Assembly: GCA_937873175.1 (NCBI GenBank)
Contig: CALMVT010000088.1
Location: forward strand, 1-49,079
Length of the DNA: 49,079 nt
Source: an uncultured Acetobacteraceae bacterium
Lineage (GTDB): Bacteria; Pseudomonadota; Alphaproteobacteria; Acetobacterales; Acetobacteraceae
Direction: 5' to 3'
The notes beneath the pieces are model-generated. The model saw nothing but the letters and a program-made list of their open reading frames with translations, did not search any database and was not told where the DNA came from. The position numbers and the translations under genes were made by a program. Below are positions 9,814 through 18,491 of the stretch, in pieces (position 1 is the stretch's first letter; each line of letters begins with the position of its first letter).

Positions 9814-10689
9814 CTAAAGCCGGAAGCGGTTCTCCGGCAGGCCCGGCACATCGACTTCCAGCTTGAACAGGCTGCCCGACAGCCGCTCGCCGGGATGGTG
9901 GGCGGTGGACACGTACAGGGTCCTCAGCGCTTCCCCGCCGAACGCGGCCGTGGTGACGTTGGACACCGGCATCGCCACCCGATGTACCGTTTGGCCGTCC
10001 GGCGAAGCGCGCAGGATGCAGCCGCCACCGTAGCGGCAATTCCACAGCCAGCCTTCGCGGTCCATGGCCGAGCCGTCCGGGAACCCGGCGCCGGCTGCTT
10101 GGAGGAACGGGCGCTCGTTCGCAATGGCGCCGGACGCGGCATGGTACTCGTAAACCCGGACCTCGTTCTCCAGCGTGTCGGCGGAGTAGAAGCGGGTACG
10201 GTCCGGACTCCAGCACAGGGTATTGGCGATGCCCAGGCGCTCCCGCCAGACCGTGACGGCGCCATCGGGGGCGATGCGGAACAGCGTGCCCTCGCCGGGG
10301 CCGACTTCGCCTTCCCCGCCGTCGGAGAGGACGTTGTTTTTCATGGAACCGACCCAGAAGTTGCCGGCAGGGTCAGCCCGGCCGTCGTTCAGCCGGACCC
10401 GCGGCCAACCCGGCAGGGTGAAGCCATGCTCCTGCCGCGCGTCCGTTTCCGGCCGCCACAGCAGCAGGCGGGAACCGAGCGCCACCAGCAGCGTGCCCGG
10501 CCGGGTGGTCAGCGCCAGCGCCACGACCGGCTCCTCGAACAGCCAGCTATGGACGCCGCCGCTGGCCGCGTCGAGACGGTGGATCAGGAATCGGTTGATG
10601 TCCGTCCAATAAACCGCCTTTTCCTCCGCGTGCCAGGTGACGGCCTCGCCGCAACGGTCGCCGGTGGGTGCTATGCAGATGGCATCCAT
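9814..10689 (-). CDS. SMP-30/gluconolactonase/LRE-family protein
   Basis: 291 residues from ATG 10689 (GGAAG 8 bases upstream; longer in-frame starts give unlikely N-termini). It is a six-bladed beta-propeller lactonase by family: GDRCGEAVTWHAEEKAVYWT (metal-binding Glu in the first blade), RVRLNDGRADPAGNFWVGSM (Asn/Asp metal ligands), then GIANTLCWSPDRTRFYSADT and FPDGSAMDREGWLWNCRYGG (catalytic Asp in FPDG). Such enzymes hydrolyse sugar-acid lactones with a divalent metal, usually in sugar-oxidation pathways. No signal peptide, so cytosolic. Its stop lies 22 bases from the convergent KimA-like gene. The neighbours give no clue to the particular lactone. Confidence 0.88.
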   Translation of the reverse strand: MDAICIAPTGDRCGEAVTWHAEEKAVYWTDINRFLIHRLDAASGGVHSWLFEEPVVALALTTRPGTLLVALGSRLLLWRPETDARQEHGFTLPGWPRVRLNDGRADPAGNFWVGSMKNNVLSDGGEGEVGPGEGTLFRIAPDGAVTVWRERLGIANTLCWSPDRTRFYSADTLENEVRVYEYHAASGAIANERPFLQAAGAGFPDGSAMDREGWLWNCRYGGGCILRASPDGQTVHRVAMPVSNVTTAAFGGEALRTLYVSTAHHPGERLSGSLFKLEVDVPGLPENRFRL

Positions 10690-10777
10690 GGCCCAGCTTC
10701 CGGGCATTCCCCGGGCACCGTCAAGCCCGCCCGCCCGAAGCGTCAGGTTTTGTTGGCAAGAAGATTTGAATCTTGTT

Positions 10778-11053
10778 ATGACTGCGCGGCTTTCCCGCAC
10801 CGGCTGGAGTTGGAGCACACCACAATTGACGCAGCACAACGGCGAACGCCCTGGCCCGGTTCGGCCCACGGAGGCTTCAAGCGCCGCGCCGCAGGCGGCG
10901 GGCTACCGCATCGCCCTGCGGCGCAACGGCCCGGCCGTGGAAATCACGCTGACGGCAAGCAACGAGTACGCGGGCATGGAACTGTATGACACCTTGCTGC
11001 AATCGGTGAAGTCCGGTCACCTGCGCTTCGAGCTCGCCCTCGCCCGGTCCTGA
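10778..11053 (+). CDS. Small hypothetical protein
   Basis: An open frame whose last 50 residues look protein-like: AAGYRIALRRNGPAVEITLT then ASNEYAGMELYDTLLQSVKS and a hydrophobic end, consistent with two strands and a helix. The start is uncertain: ATG 10778 gives 91 residues with a low-complexity first part and no clear ribosome site, while the frame is open back to 10637. It runs divergently from the SMP-30 gene at a distance of 88 bases. I do not recognise a family. A short hairpin with a T-run follows the stop, which supports a transcribed unit. Confidence 0.45.
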   Translation: MTARLSRTGWSWSTPQLTQHNGERPGPVRPTEASSAAPQAAGYRIALRRNGPAVEITLTASNEYAGMELYDTLLQSVKSGHLRFELALARS

Positions 11054-11077
11054 GCCGGGCGTTCCGGCAGGCGTTTT
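11054..11077 (+). terminator. Candidate intrinsic terminator
   Basis: GCCGG-gcgtt-CCGGC hairpin immediately after the small gene's stop, followed within 6 bases by GTTTT. The stem is short, so this is a weak candidate. Confidence 0.35.
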
Positions 11078-11482
11078 CCAGAAACCGACTGGTCGCTTGC
11101 GCCACGATGGAGGGCGTCGGTTTTCCTTGAGCACGTCCTGGCTTGCTCCTGCCAAGCTTCCGCTTGTTCGCAGTCGGGACCGCGCTGAGGGCAGCAATTT
11201 ACGGTTGCAATGCTTCGCTGATGCACGGCGTCGCCGGAAAACGAAGCTCTCCTCTTGTTTCTGAACATCAGTCTGTTAAGGCTGCCGCCATGAGTGGGGT
11301 ATCCTCAGTAGCGCTTGAGCAAGCGTTGCCAGTGAGGTCGGCAATTTTGCCCACTGGACAATGTTGTTCAATTGCATCAACATTTGCACGCTAGGCGAGT
11401 CCTGTTTGTTCATACTATCCGGAGTTGTGACGACGGTTTCAACTTTAAGTTGAATGCGCTCCGGCCGAGTTGAAGGGTCCTC
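11078..11482. other. Intergenic region upstream of the GGDEF-EAL gene
   Basis: About 400 bases without a convincing gene; an 83-codon plus-strand frame here lacks any protein-like features. The region is AT-richer than its surroundings. It contains a GCTTG/CAAGC hairpin near 11140-11158, a near-perfect palindrome CGCTTGAGCAAGCG at 11312-11325, and a 17-base perfect palindrome close to the downstream gene (listed separately). It probably holds the promoter of the c-di-GMP gene. Confidence 0.5.
11438..11474 (+). promoter_or_regulatory. Palindrome and repeated AGTTGAA motif before the GGDEF-EAL start
   Basis: TTCAACTT-t-AAGTTGAA is a perfect 17-base palindrome at 11438-11454. Its right half AGTTGAA recurs at 11468-11474, exactly 20 bases (two helical turns) on, just 8 bases before the ATG at 11483. 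Such symmetry and helical spacing suggest a binding site for a dimeric regulator. A related inverted repeat stands before the large glycosyltransferase (23530-23546). No regulator is assigned. Confidence 0.35.
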
Positions 11483-13447
11483 ATGCTGGACAAGCAACCG
11501 ATACCAACGCCGGGCGGCCACGCCGGCATGGGCCTCGTGACGGCTGCGCTGCTGCAGGGCCGCGCGGACGCCGCCCCGGGCGATGAAGCCGAACGCCTGC
11601 GCACGCTTGCCGCCTATGGCCTGGCCAGCACGTCGTCCGAAGCCGACTTCAACCAGTTCGCGTCCATGGCGGCCGACCTGTTCGGAATGCCGATCAGCTT
11701 GATCAACCTCGTCGGCGAGCAGCACCTGACGGTGAAAGGGCGCTCCGGGCTGCACGTCGAGAGCATCCCGCGCGAGGGCGCGTTCTGCGCCTACGCGATC
11801 CTGAGCGACGGCGTGTTCATCGTGCCCGACCTGGCCGCGGATGCGCGCTTCGCCGATCACCCGTTGGTCACTGGGCTGGGCTTCCGCTTCTACGCCGCAG
11901 CGCCGTTGGCCAGCCCGGCCGATGGCCACCGCATCGGCACGTTCTGCATCGTGGACCGCGTTCCGCACCCGCCGCTGGACGAGCGGGGGACGCGGCTGCT
12001 CAGCAGCCTGGCGGCCCTGGTCATGGACCGCATGGAGCTGCGCCGCGCCGAGAACCGGCTGCGCTACCTGGCGCACAACGACCCGCTGACCGGATGCGCC
12101 AACCGCGCCAAGCTCGGGGAACTGACGGAGGCGGCGGCCACGGATGGGCCGGCGGCGATGGTGCTGCTCGACCTCGACAGCTTCAAGCACGTCAACGACA
12201 CGCTGGGCCACGCGGCGGGCGATGTGCTGCTGGTCGAGGTGGGGCGTCGCCTGGCCGCCGCTCTGGCTGGCCGGGGCACGCTGGGGCGCTTGGGCGGCGA
12301 CGAGTTCGCGGCCCTGCTGCCCGGCCTGGACGATGCGGATGCCGCCTGCGGCCTGGCGCACGCGATGCAGGAAAGCCTTGATCCGCCTTTCCTCATCGCC
12401 GGGCGCGAGTTCCGGGTCGGCGCCAGCGCCGGCGTCGCCGTGGCGCCCCCGGCCGAGGTCGGGCACCTGCTGGCCAGCGCGGACCTGGCGCTTTACCGCG
12501 CCAAGAGCGAAGGCCGCCGGCAATGCCGCTTGTTCGACCTGGCGATGCGCGAACGCTACGTCGCCCGTCGTGCCCTTGAGGAGGAGGTCAGCCGGGCCGC
12601 CCGCGGCGGCGAGTTCGAGCTGCATTTCCAACCGCAGATCAGCCTCGGGCGCGGTGTGTTGATCGGCGCGGAAGCCCTGCTGCGCTGGCGTCACCCCAAG
12701 CACGGGCTGCTGCCGCCGGCCGCGTTCCTGGATGCGCTGGAGGCCGGGTCCATGGCGGGCGCGGTGGGCGATTGGGTGATCGAGGAAGGCTGCCGCCAGG
12801 CCGCGGCCTGGCGCGAGCAGGGCCTGGCGCTGCGGGTCGGCGTCAACCTGTTCGCCGAGCAGATCCGAGCGGGCAACCTGGAAGCCACGGTCCGGGCGGC
12901 GCTGGACCGCTGGGTGCTGCCCGCCTCGGCCCTGGAGCTTGAACTGACCGAAACCATCGCGCTGCGCCATGACGACGAGCTGCTCGCGCCGCTGCACGCG
13001 CTGCACGCGCACGGGGTGGGCGTGGCGCTCGATGATTTCGGCACCGGCTTCGCTTCGCTCTCGATGCTGCGGCGCTGCCCGCTGAGCCGGCTGAAGATCG
13101 ACCGCGGCTTCGTGTCCGAGCTTGGCACCGAAGGCGCCCTGGGCAGCGGCAGCGACCGGAGCGACGTGGTAATCGTGGAAGCGGTGCTGGCGCTAGGGCG
13201 CGGGCTGGGCCTGGGCGTGGTGGCGGAGGGGGTGGAAACCGAGGCGCAGGCGGCCTTTCTCGCCGCGCATGGCTGCGACGAGGCGCAGGGCTACTTCTAC
13301 GGGCCGCCGGCGCCGGCATCGCGCATGCTTGCGGCTGCTCCCGGCCAGGCCCGGCGCTTCCGCACTGACCGGACCGCCCAGCCTCATCCTGCCCTTGCAG
13401 CCGCCCAGGCGCCGCGCCGCCGGGCCGGCGGGAAGGGCGGGTCCTAG
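11483..13447 (+). CDS. GAF-GGDEF-EAL c-di-GMP turnover protein
   Basis: 654 residues. Residues 35-185 form a GAF sensor (AAYGLASTSSEADFNQFASM..FCAYAILSDGVFIVPDLAAD..). Residues 195-350 are a diguanylate cyclase domain with an intact GGDEF (271-275); no RxxD inhibitory site is seen before it. Residues 365-620 are a phosphodiesterase domain with EAL at 397-399 and the further active-site residues ELELTET, DDFGTGFASLSML, LKIDRGFV and VAEGVET all kept. Both activities could therefore be functional, with the GAF domain choosing between them. There are no membrane segments, so it is cytosolic. c-di-GMP controls motility, adhesion and exopolysaccharide, which fits the several glycosyltransferases nearby. 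Its stop overlaps that of the convergent cupin gene by four bases. Confidence 0.95.
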   Translation: MLDKQPIPTPGGHAGMGLVTAALLQGRADAAPGDEAERLRTLAAYGLASTSSEADFNQFASMAADLFGMPISLINLVGEQHLTVKGRSGLHVESIPREGAFCAYAILSDGVFIVPDLAADARFADHPLVTGLGFRFYAAAPLASPADGHRIGTFCIVDRVPHPPLDERGTRLLSSLAALVMDRMELRRAENRLRYLAHNDPLTGCANRAKLGELTEAAATDGPAAMVLLDLDSFKHVNDTLGHAAGDVLLVEVGRRLAAALAGRGTLGRLGGDEFAALLPGLDDADAACGLAHAMQESLDPPFLIAGREFRVGASAGVAVAPPAEVGHLLASADLALYRAKSEGRRQCRLFDLAMRERYVARRALEEEVSRAARGGEFELHFQPQISLGRGVLIGAEALLRWRHPKHGLLPPAAFLDALEAGSMAGAVGDWVIEEGCRQAAAWREQGLALRVGVNLFAEQIRAGNLEATVRAALDRWVLPASALELELTETIALRHDDELLAPLHALHAHGVGVALDDFGTGFASLSMLRRCPLSRLKIDRGFVSELGTEGALGSGSDRSDVVIVEAVLALGRGLGLGVVAEGVETEAQAAFLAAHGCDEAQGYFYGPPAPASRMLAAAPGQARRFRTDRTAQPHPALAAAQAPRRRAGGKGGS

Positions 13448-13893
13448 CCGGCGGGCGGCGACCACCCCGGGGGCGCCATCTCGAAACCCGAGAATTCAAA
13501 GGCCGGGGCGACGACGCAACTGACCAGGCTCCAAGCGCCGAGGCTGCGCGCGTCCTGCCAGGCGTGCGCCGGCACCACGGCCTGCAGCGCCTCGCCGCCG
13601 GCCAGGTCAGGCCCGAGCCGCACGGCCTCCTGGCCCGCCCCGGCGTCCATGCCGAGCAGCAACGGCGCGCCCGCCTGCCAAAGCCAGATCTCGGCGGCGT
13701 CAACCCGGTGCCAATGCGACCGCTCGCCCGCCGCCAGCAGGAACAGGATGCACGTGCCCGCGCCGCGCCTGCCCGCAGCCGGGTGGTCGCGCCACACCTC
13801 GCGGTAGTGTCCGCCTTCCGGGTGGGGCGACAGGCCGAGCGCCTCGCGCGCGGCGGCAGCGTCCAGGGTGGGGTCGCGCAGGTCGATCGTCAT
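13444..13893 (-). CDS. DUF985 (cupin-5) family protein
   Basis: 149 residues from ATG 13893 with GGAAGGA 8 bases upstream. It matches the DUF985/cupin_5 family throughout: LGLSPHPEGGHYREVWRDHP at residues 19-38, TCILFLLAAGERSHWHRVDA then AEIWLWQAGAPL, and VVPAHAWQDARSLGAWSLVS near the end, followed by FEFSGFEMA. These are single-domain cupins, mostly uncharacterised; some are proposed sugar isomerases or epimerases. The H-W-H-R pair and the following E are the probable metal site. It is divergent from the SDR gene. Confidence 0.9.
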   Translation of the reverse strand: MTIDLRDPTLDAAAAREALGLSPHPEGGHYREVWRDHPAAGRRGAGTCILFLLAAGERSHWHRVDAAEIWLWQAGAPLLLGMDAGAGQEAVRLGPDLAGGEALQAVVPAHAWQDARSLGAWSLVSCVVAPAFEFSGFEMAPPGWSPPAG

Positions 13894-14032
13894 GGGGCCA
13901 TCCTTCCGGGACCGCAGCCTACGGCGGGGAGGGCGTCCGGGCCAGCGCGCCGGGATGCGCCGTCCGACACTGGCCGCGCGCCCGGCTTCGTGACAGGCTG
14001 GGCGCCATCGGACGGGGAGGGAGGCTTCGGTC

Positions 14033-14779
14033 ATGACAGAGAAGATTGCGCTGGTGACGGGCGCCGGCAGCGGCGTGGGGCGGGCCGCAGCGGTGGCGCT
14101 GATGCGGGCGGGCTGGACCGTGGCGCTGGTCGGGCGCCGGGCGGACGCGCTGGAAGCCGCGGCGATGGAGGGCGAGGCGGGCCGGTCCATGGTGCTGCCC
14201 GCCGACGTGTCGCAGCCCGCGGCGGTCGATGCGGCGTTCGCTGCGGTGGAGCAAGCCCATGGCCGGTTGGACCTTCTGTTCAACAACGCCGGCATGGGCA
14301 CCCCGGCGGTGCCCATCGACGAGCTTTCGGTCGAGCAATGGATGGCGGTGGTGGGCGTGAACCTGACGGGGTCGTTCCTGTGCGCCCGCAGCGCCTTTGC
14401 TTTGATGCGGCGGCAGGCTCCGGGGGGTGGGCGGATCATCAACAACGGCTCGATCTCCGCCTACGCGCCGCGGCCCGGCTCGGTCGCCTACACCTCCACC
14501 AAGCACGCGATCACCGGGCTCACCAAGTCGCTGTCGCTGGACGGGCGGCCGTTCAACATCGCCTGCAGCCAGATCGACATCGGCAACGCGGCGACCGAGA
14601 TGACGGAGCGCATGGCCGCCGGCGTGCCGCAGGCGAACGGCTCCATGATGGTCGAGCCGCGCATGGACGTGCGCCACGTCGCCGACATGGTGGTGCACAT
14701 GGCGGGCCTGCCGCTCGACGCGAACGTCCAGTTCGTCACCGTGATGGCGACGCGGATGCCGTTCATTGGGCGAGGCTGA
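14033..14779 (+). CDS. Short-chain dehydrogenase/reductase
   Basis: 248 residues, classical SDR: cofactor motif TGAGSGVG at residues 9-16, [10 protein letters not shown] with NNAG, and an active site of Ser plus YTSTK ([20 protein letters not shown]). The Arg-rich stretch VGRRADALE after the second strand (GRR) favours NADP. The substrate is unknown. The C-terminus [18 protein letters not shown] is common in a group annotated only as SDR family oxidoreductase. It is a single gene with a ribosome site GGGAGGGAGG about 13 bases before the ATG, and it is not in an obvious pathway with its neighbours. Confidence 0.88.
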   Translation: MTEKIALVTGAGSGVGRAAAVALMRAGWTVALVGRRADALEAAAMEGEAGRSMVLPADVSQPAAVDAAFAAVEQAHGRLDLLFNNAGMGTPAVPIDELSVEQWMAVVGVNLTGSFLCARSAFALMRRQAPGGGRIINNGSISAYAPRPGSVAYTSTKHAITGLTKSLSLDGRPFNIACSQIDIGNAATEMTERMAAGVPQANGSMMVEPRMDVRHVADMVVHMAGLPLDANVQFVTVMATRMPFIGRG

Positions 14780-14817
14780 CCAAACGGGTCAGACGGCCGG
14801 GGCTGACTGTGCCCGAG

Positions 14818-15984
14818 TCAGACGGGCATGGCGGCCGCGGGCGGCGGCGCTTCCGCCAGCGCGCGGACGATCAGCGCCGCCATGGCGGTCCAGATGCCGT
14901 CCCACGACATGCCGGCGAGCAGGGCATCAGCCGCCGGCTGCCATGAGGCGGGCCGGAGCGCCAGCGCCTGGTCGATGCAGGCGGCGAAGGCGTGCGGCGT
15001 GCCAGCGACCTGCACGCCGGGGCAGTCGCCGTATTGCCGCACCACATCCGCGATCGGCGTGGACACCACCGGCAGGCCGGCGGCGAGGAATTCCGGCGTC
15101 TTGGTCGGGCTGATGAACCGCGTCGCCTCGACCATCGCGAACGGCATCATCGCCGCCTGCCAGTTCGCGGCGTAGCCCGGCAAGGCGGCATAGGGCTTGG
15201 CGCCAAGGTAACGCAGGTTGGCCCGTGCCGGCAGGGCGGCGGGGTCGATCTTCGCCGTGGGGCCGATCAGCACGAATTGCACGCCGGGGCGGAGGTCCGC
15301 CACGGCGGCGAGCAGGCCGGCGTCCAAACGCTCATCCAGCACGCCGTAGAAGCCGACGCGGGGATGCGGAACCCGGCGCTGGTCGTCCGGGTCCGCCAGG
15401 CCGTTTCGCGCCGGCTGAAAATGCGCCGCGTCCACGCCGCTTGGGAACAGGTGCACGTTGCCGTGGTCGCGGCGCTTCGCGTCGAACAGGCTCCGCCCGC
15501 CGGTGAACACGAGGTCGGCCCGGCGCAGCAGCGCCCGCTCGCGCGCCAGCAGGGCCGGGTCGGCGCCGGCAAAGGCCGACAGCTCGTCCATGCAGTCGTA
15601 CACCGTGACGCGCCCGTGTAGGTGGTCGGAGAACGCCAGCGCCTGCGGCGTGTAGTACCAGAGGATCGGATCGGCGATCCTCTGCTCCTGCAGCATGGCG
15701 TCGAGCAGGCGGCGCTGCGCCGCGTCGGGATCGCAGCCCCAAGGCAAATGAGGCTGCACGATCAGCACGCCCTCGGGCGACAAGCGCGCTTGGAAGCCGG
15801 GCGTTCCCTTTTCGACCCAAACCGGCTCTTCCCAGTACACGACCCGCAGGGCGGCCGCGGCGCGGGTCAGCAGGTGTTGCGGGCGCTGGAACACGAAAGC
15901 CCAGCGAAGGTGCGAAAAGCACAGAAGCGTTTGCCGGTCCCCGGCCGTCAAGAACCGTCGCACGTCCTGTCCGGACTCCTGCAT
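14818..15984 (-). CDS. Glycosyltransferase, GT4-like (GT-B fold)
   Basis: 388 residues. The N-terminus LLCFSHLRWAFVFQRPQHLL is distinctive of a group of GT-B glycosyltransferases; YYTPQALAF and VYDCMDELSAFAG follow. The C-terminal nucleotide-sugar domain has VGFYGVLDERLD, FVLIGPTAKIDPAALPARAN, RYLGAKPYAALP and SPTKTPEFLAAGLPVVSTPI, the usual E-x(3-7)-G-L-P-V-V signature. It is cytosolic or peripheral. Donor and acceptor cannot be read from sequence; such enzymes add sugars to exopolysaccharides or cell-surface glycans. It is convergent with the SDR and divergent from the topoisomerase gene. An AT-rich patch just upstream (CTTATATCG) may be its promoter. Confidence 0.88.
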   Translation of the reverse strand: MQESGQDVRRFLTAGDRQTLLCFSHLRWAFVFQRPQHLLTRAAAALRVVYWEEPVWVEKGTPGFQARLSPEGVLIVQPHLPWGCDPDAAQRRLLDAMLQEQRIADPILWYYTPQALAFSDHLHGRVTVYDCMDELSAFAGADPALLARERALLRRADLVFTGGRSLFDAKRRDHGNVHLFPSGVDAAHFQPARNGLADPDDQRRVPHPRVGFYGVLDERLDAGLLAAVADLRPGVQFVLIGPTAKIDPAALPARANLRYLGAKPYAALPGYAANWQAAMMPFAMVEATRFISPTKTPEFLAAGLPVVSTPIADVVRQYGDCPGVQVAGTPHAFAACIDQALALRPASWQPAADALLAGMSWDGIWTAMAALIVRALAEAPPPAAAMPV

Positions 15985-16126
15985 CCCGCTTCCTTATATC
16001 GATCGAGCAGCCCCAACGTGGGATTGCGGACCGGGTTCGTTCGCATCCGCTTTCCGCGAAACCCGCGCGCCGCCCCGGAGTTTGTGCCCTGCCCGGCCGT
16101 TCCGCCGGACCAACGGGACGAGAAGC

Positions 16127-17227
16127 ATGCCGGACGCTGACGACGACAGCCCGAACGACCCCGCCGCCGCGGCGCGCGCCGCCCGCCTGCGCTACGTGTC
16201 GGACCGCAAGCCCGGCATCCGCCGCGCCGTGGACGGCGAGGGCTTCGCCTACTTCGACACGGACGGCAGCCGCATCACCGACGAGCGGACGCTGGACCGC
16301 ATCCGCAAGCTCGCGATCCCGCCGGCCTACACGGAGGTGTGGATCTGCCGCGACCCGCGGGGCCACCTGCAGGCCGTGGGCCGCGACGCGCGGGGCCGCA
16401 AGCAATATCGCTACCATGCCCGCTGGCGCGAGGTCCGGGACGAGGCGAAATACGGCAAGATGCTGACCTTCGGCCGCGTGCTGCCGACCATCCGCGCCCA
16501 GGCACGGCGCGACATGGCGCTCCCCGGCCTGCCGAAGCGCAAGGTGCTGGCCGCTATCGTGTCGCTGCTGGAAAAAACCATGATGCGGGTCGGCAACGAG
16601 GAGTACGCCAAGCAGAACAAGAGCTTCGGCCTGACCACGCTGCGCGACCGGCACGCAAAGGTGAAGGGCGGGCACCTGACCTTCGACTTCCGCGGCAAGC
16701 ACGGCGTCGAGCACCACATCGACCTGCAGGACCGCCGCCTGGCCCGGATCGTGGAGCGTTGCCGCGACCTGCCGGGACAGGACCTGTTCCAGTTCGTGGA
16801 CGGGGACGGGGAAACCCACGGGGTCGGCTCCGACGACGTGAACGAGTACTTGCACGAGATTTCGGGGGAGGACGTCACCGCCAAGGATTTCCGCACCTGG
16901 GCCGCGACCAACTTGGCCGCGGAGGCATTGGCGGCGGCGGAGGTGCACGACACCAAGACCAAGGCCAAGCGCGCACTGGTGGAAGCGGTGGAAAGCGTCG
17001 CCAAGCGGCTCGGCAACACGCCGGCGATCTGCCGCAAGTGCTACATCCACCCGGCGGTGTTCGAGGGCTACCTGGACGGCAGCCTGGCGGAAGGCCTCAA
17101 GGCCCGGGCCGACGAACTCCTGGAGCACGACGGCGCCGGGCTGTCCGCGCGGGAACTGGCGGTGACGCGCTTCCTGAGCAAGCGGCTGGGCGAGGTAATC
17201 GAGGAGCCGCAACGCGACGTGGCTTGA
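16127..17227 (+). CDS. DNA topoisomerase IB (poxvirus-like)
   Basis: 366 residues from ATG 16127; longer in-frame starts lack a protein-like N-terminus. It is a bacterial type IB topoisomerase: LRYVSDRKPGIRRAVDGEGF with YFDTDG, then KLAIPPAYTEVWICRDPRGH, the DNA clamp, and GRKQYRYHARWREVRDEAKY. The catalytic domain includes KTMMRVGNEEYAKQNKSFGL, TTLRDRHAKV and FDFRGKHGVEH, providing the Arg/Lys active-site residues. The nucleophile Tyr is in the C-terminal ICRKCYIHPAVFEGYLDG. It relaxes supercoils without ATP via a 3'-phosphotyrosyl link. Such enzymes are accessory in alphaproteobacteria. It is not in an operon; paaG starts 53 bases after its stop. Confidence 0.95.
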   Translation: MPDADDDSPNDPAAAARAARLRYVSDRKPGIRRAVDGEGFAYFDTDGSRITDERTLDRIRKLAIPPAYTEVWICRDPRGHLQAVGRDARGRKQYRYHARWREVRDEAKYGKMLTFGRVLPTIRAQARRDMALPGLPKRKVLAAIVSLLEKTMMRVGNEEYAKQNKSFGLTTLRDRHAKVKGGHLTFDFRGKHGVEHHIDLQDRRLARIVERCRDLPGQDLFQFVDGDGETHGVGSDDVNEYLHEISGEDVTAKDFRTWAATNLAAEALAAAEVHDTKTKAKRALVEAVESVAKRLGNTPAICRKCYIHPAVFEGYLDGSLAEGLKARADELLEHDGAGLSARELAVTRFLSKRLGEVIEEPQRDVA

Positions 17228-17280
17228 CAGCAGCCGGCCGCGGCGCATCGTACGCCCAAGAAACAAGGGCGGAGGGCCGG

Positions 17281-18057
17281 ATGGACGACAGCTTGCAGGT
17301 GGCGCGCAGGCAGGGCGTCATGGCGTTGACGCTGAACCGCCCCGACCGGCTGAACGCGCTGACCGCTCCGTTATGCGCGGCTTTGGGCGCTGTGCTGGCG
17401 GAGGCGGAGGCTGATCCCACCGTCCGGGCGGTGCTGCTGCTGGGCGCCGGCCGCGGCTTCTGCGCCGGGCAGGACTTGGCGGAGGTTTCGCCGGGCCAGG
17501 ACCTGGGCGACGTGCTGGAGTATCGGCTCAACCCGGTGATCCGCGCGCTCCGCGCATCACGGCTGCCGGTGGTATGCGCGGTGGGGGGCGTTGCTGCCGG
17601 GGCCGGGGCCAGCCTGGCCTTCGCCTGCGACGTCGTGCTCGCGGCGCAGTCCGCCCGGTTCATCCAATCCTTTGTCCGCATCGGCCTGATTCCGGACGGG
17701 GGTGGCACCCATGCCTTGCCCCGCCTGGCTGGCGACGCCCGCGCCCGCGGCATGGCGCTGCTGGGCGAACCCGTGAGCGGCGCGCAGGCCGAGGCTTGGG
17801 GCCTGGTCTGGCGCGCCCTGCCCGACGACGAGCTGCTGCCGGAAGCGGAGCGCATTGCCGCCTACCTTGCGGCCCAGCCCGCGGAGGCAGTCGCGCGGAT
17901 CAAGCGGGCGTTGGATGCCGCCGGGGCCAATACGCTGGACCGGCAGCTCGACCTGGAGCGCGACCTGCAACGGGAATGCGGCGCGTCGGCCGACTTCCGC
18001 GAAGGCGTCCAGGCGTTCCTGGACAAGCGGCCCGCCCGGTTCGGCCGGCCGGCGTGA
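17281..18057 (+). CDS. paaG: 2-(1,2-epoxy-1,2-dihydrophenyl)acetyl-CoA isomerase (PaaG)
   Basis: 258 residues of the crotonase family from ATG 17281 (GGAGGG upstream). The oxyanion-hole stretch is GRGFCAGQDLAEVSPGQDLG and the active site is AVGGVAAGAGASLAFACDVV, then FVRIGLIPDGGGTHALPRLA. In PaaG the general base is the Asp in LIPDGG, rather than the two Glu of hydratases, which fits the isomerase. PaaG converts the phenylacetyl-CoA epoxide into the oxepin for ring opening in aerobic phenylacetate degradation. Its stop overlaps the GTG of paaI (GTGA), and paaK follows; this contiguity supports the assignment. The epoxidase genes paaABCDE are not in the window. Confidence 0.9.
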   Translation: MDDSLQVARRQGVMALTLNRPDRLNALTAPLCAALGAVLAEAEADPTVRAVLLLGAGRGFCAGQDLAEVSPGQDLGDVLEYRLNPVIRALRASRLPVVCAVGGVAAGAGASLAFACDVVLAAQSARFIQSFVRIGLIPDGGGTHALPRLAGDARARGMALLGEPVSGAQAEAWGLVWRALPDDELLPEAERIAAYLAAQPAEAVARIKRALDAAGANTLDRQLDLERDLQRECGASADFREGVQAFLDKRPARFGRPA

Positions 18058-18491
18058 CGACGGGCGCGGACCTCGCCGAAGCCTGCGCCGCCGCCATGTG
18101 GCGGGCGGACCAGGCCAGCCAGGACCTCGGCATGGTGATCGAGCACGTGGCACCCGGCGCCGCCCGCCTGTCCATGGAGGTCGCGCCGCGCATGGTGAAC
18201 GGCTTCGGCACCTGCCATGGCGGCTTCATCTTTGCCCTGGCCGACAGCGCCTTTGCCTTTGCCTGCAACACCCACGGCGCGGTATCGGTCGCGAGCCATT
18301 GCTCCGTCAACTTCCTGCGCCCGGCTGCCTTGGGCGAACACCTGGTCGCCACCGCCGCCGAGCGCCACCGCGCCGGGCGCAGCGGCATCTACGACGTGCG
18401 CGTCACCGCGGGCGGCGAGGTGGTGGCCGAGTTCCGCGGTTATTCCCGCACCACCGGCGCCCGGCTGCTGGAGGGCGCCGATGCTCCGTGA
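18054..18491 (+). CDS. paaI: Hydroxyphenylacetyl-CoA thioesterase (PaaI)
   Basis: 145 residues from GTG 18054, which overlaps the paaG stop. A single hotdog domain: GFGTCHGGFIFALADSAFAF contains the HGG and the catalytic Asp (L-A-D) of PaaI, and SVASHCSVNFLRPAALGEHL is the second family block. PaaI cleaves dead-end ring-hydroxylated phenylacetyl-CoA and frees CoA. Its last 11 bases overlap the start of paaK. Position between paaG and paaK makes the assignment firm. Confidence 0.92.
   Translation: MTTGADLAEACAAAMWRADQASQDLGMVIEHVAPGAARLSMEVAPRMVNGFGTCHGGFIFALADSAFAFACNTHGAVSVASHCSVNFLRPAALGEHLVATAAERHRAGRSGIYDVRVTAGGEVVAEFRGYSRTTGARLLEGADAP

Noticed and set aside
11143-11394. 83-codon plus-strand frame in the gap before the GGDEF-EAL gene
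   Set aside because: No ribosome site, no secondary-structure pattern and it crosses palindromes that look regulatory.
11276-13012. 578-codon minus-strand frame across the GGDEF-EAL gene
   Set aside because: Composition typical of a GC-driven antisense frame; the plus strand has all GGDEF and EAL motifs.
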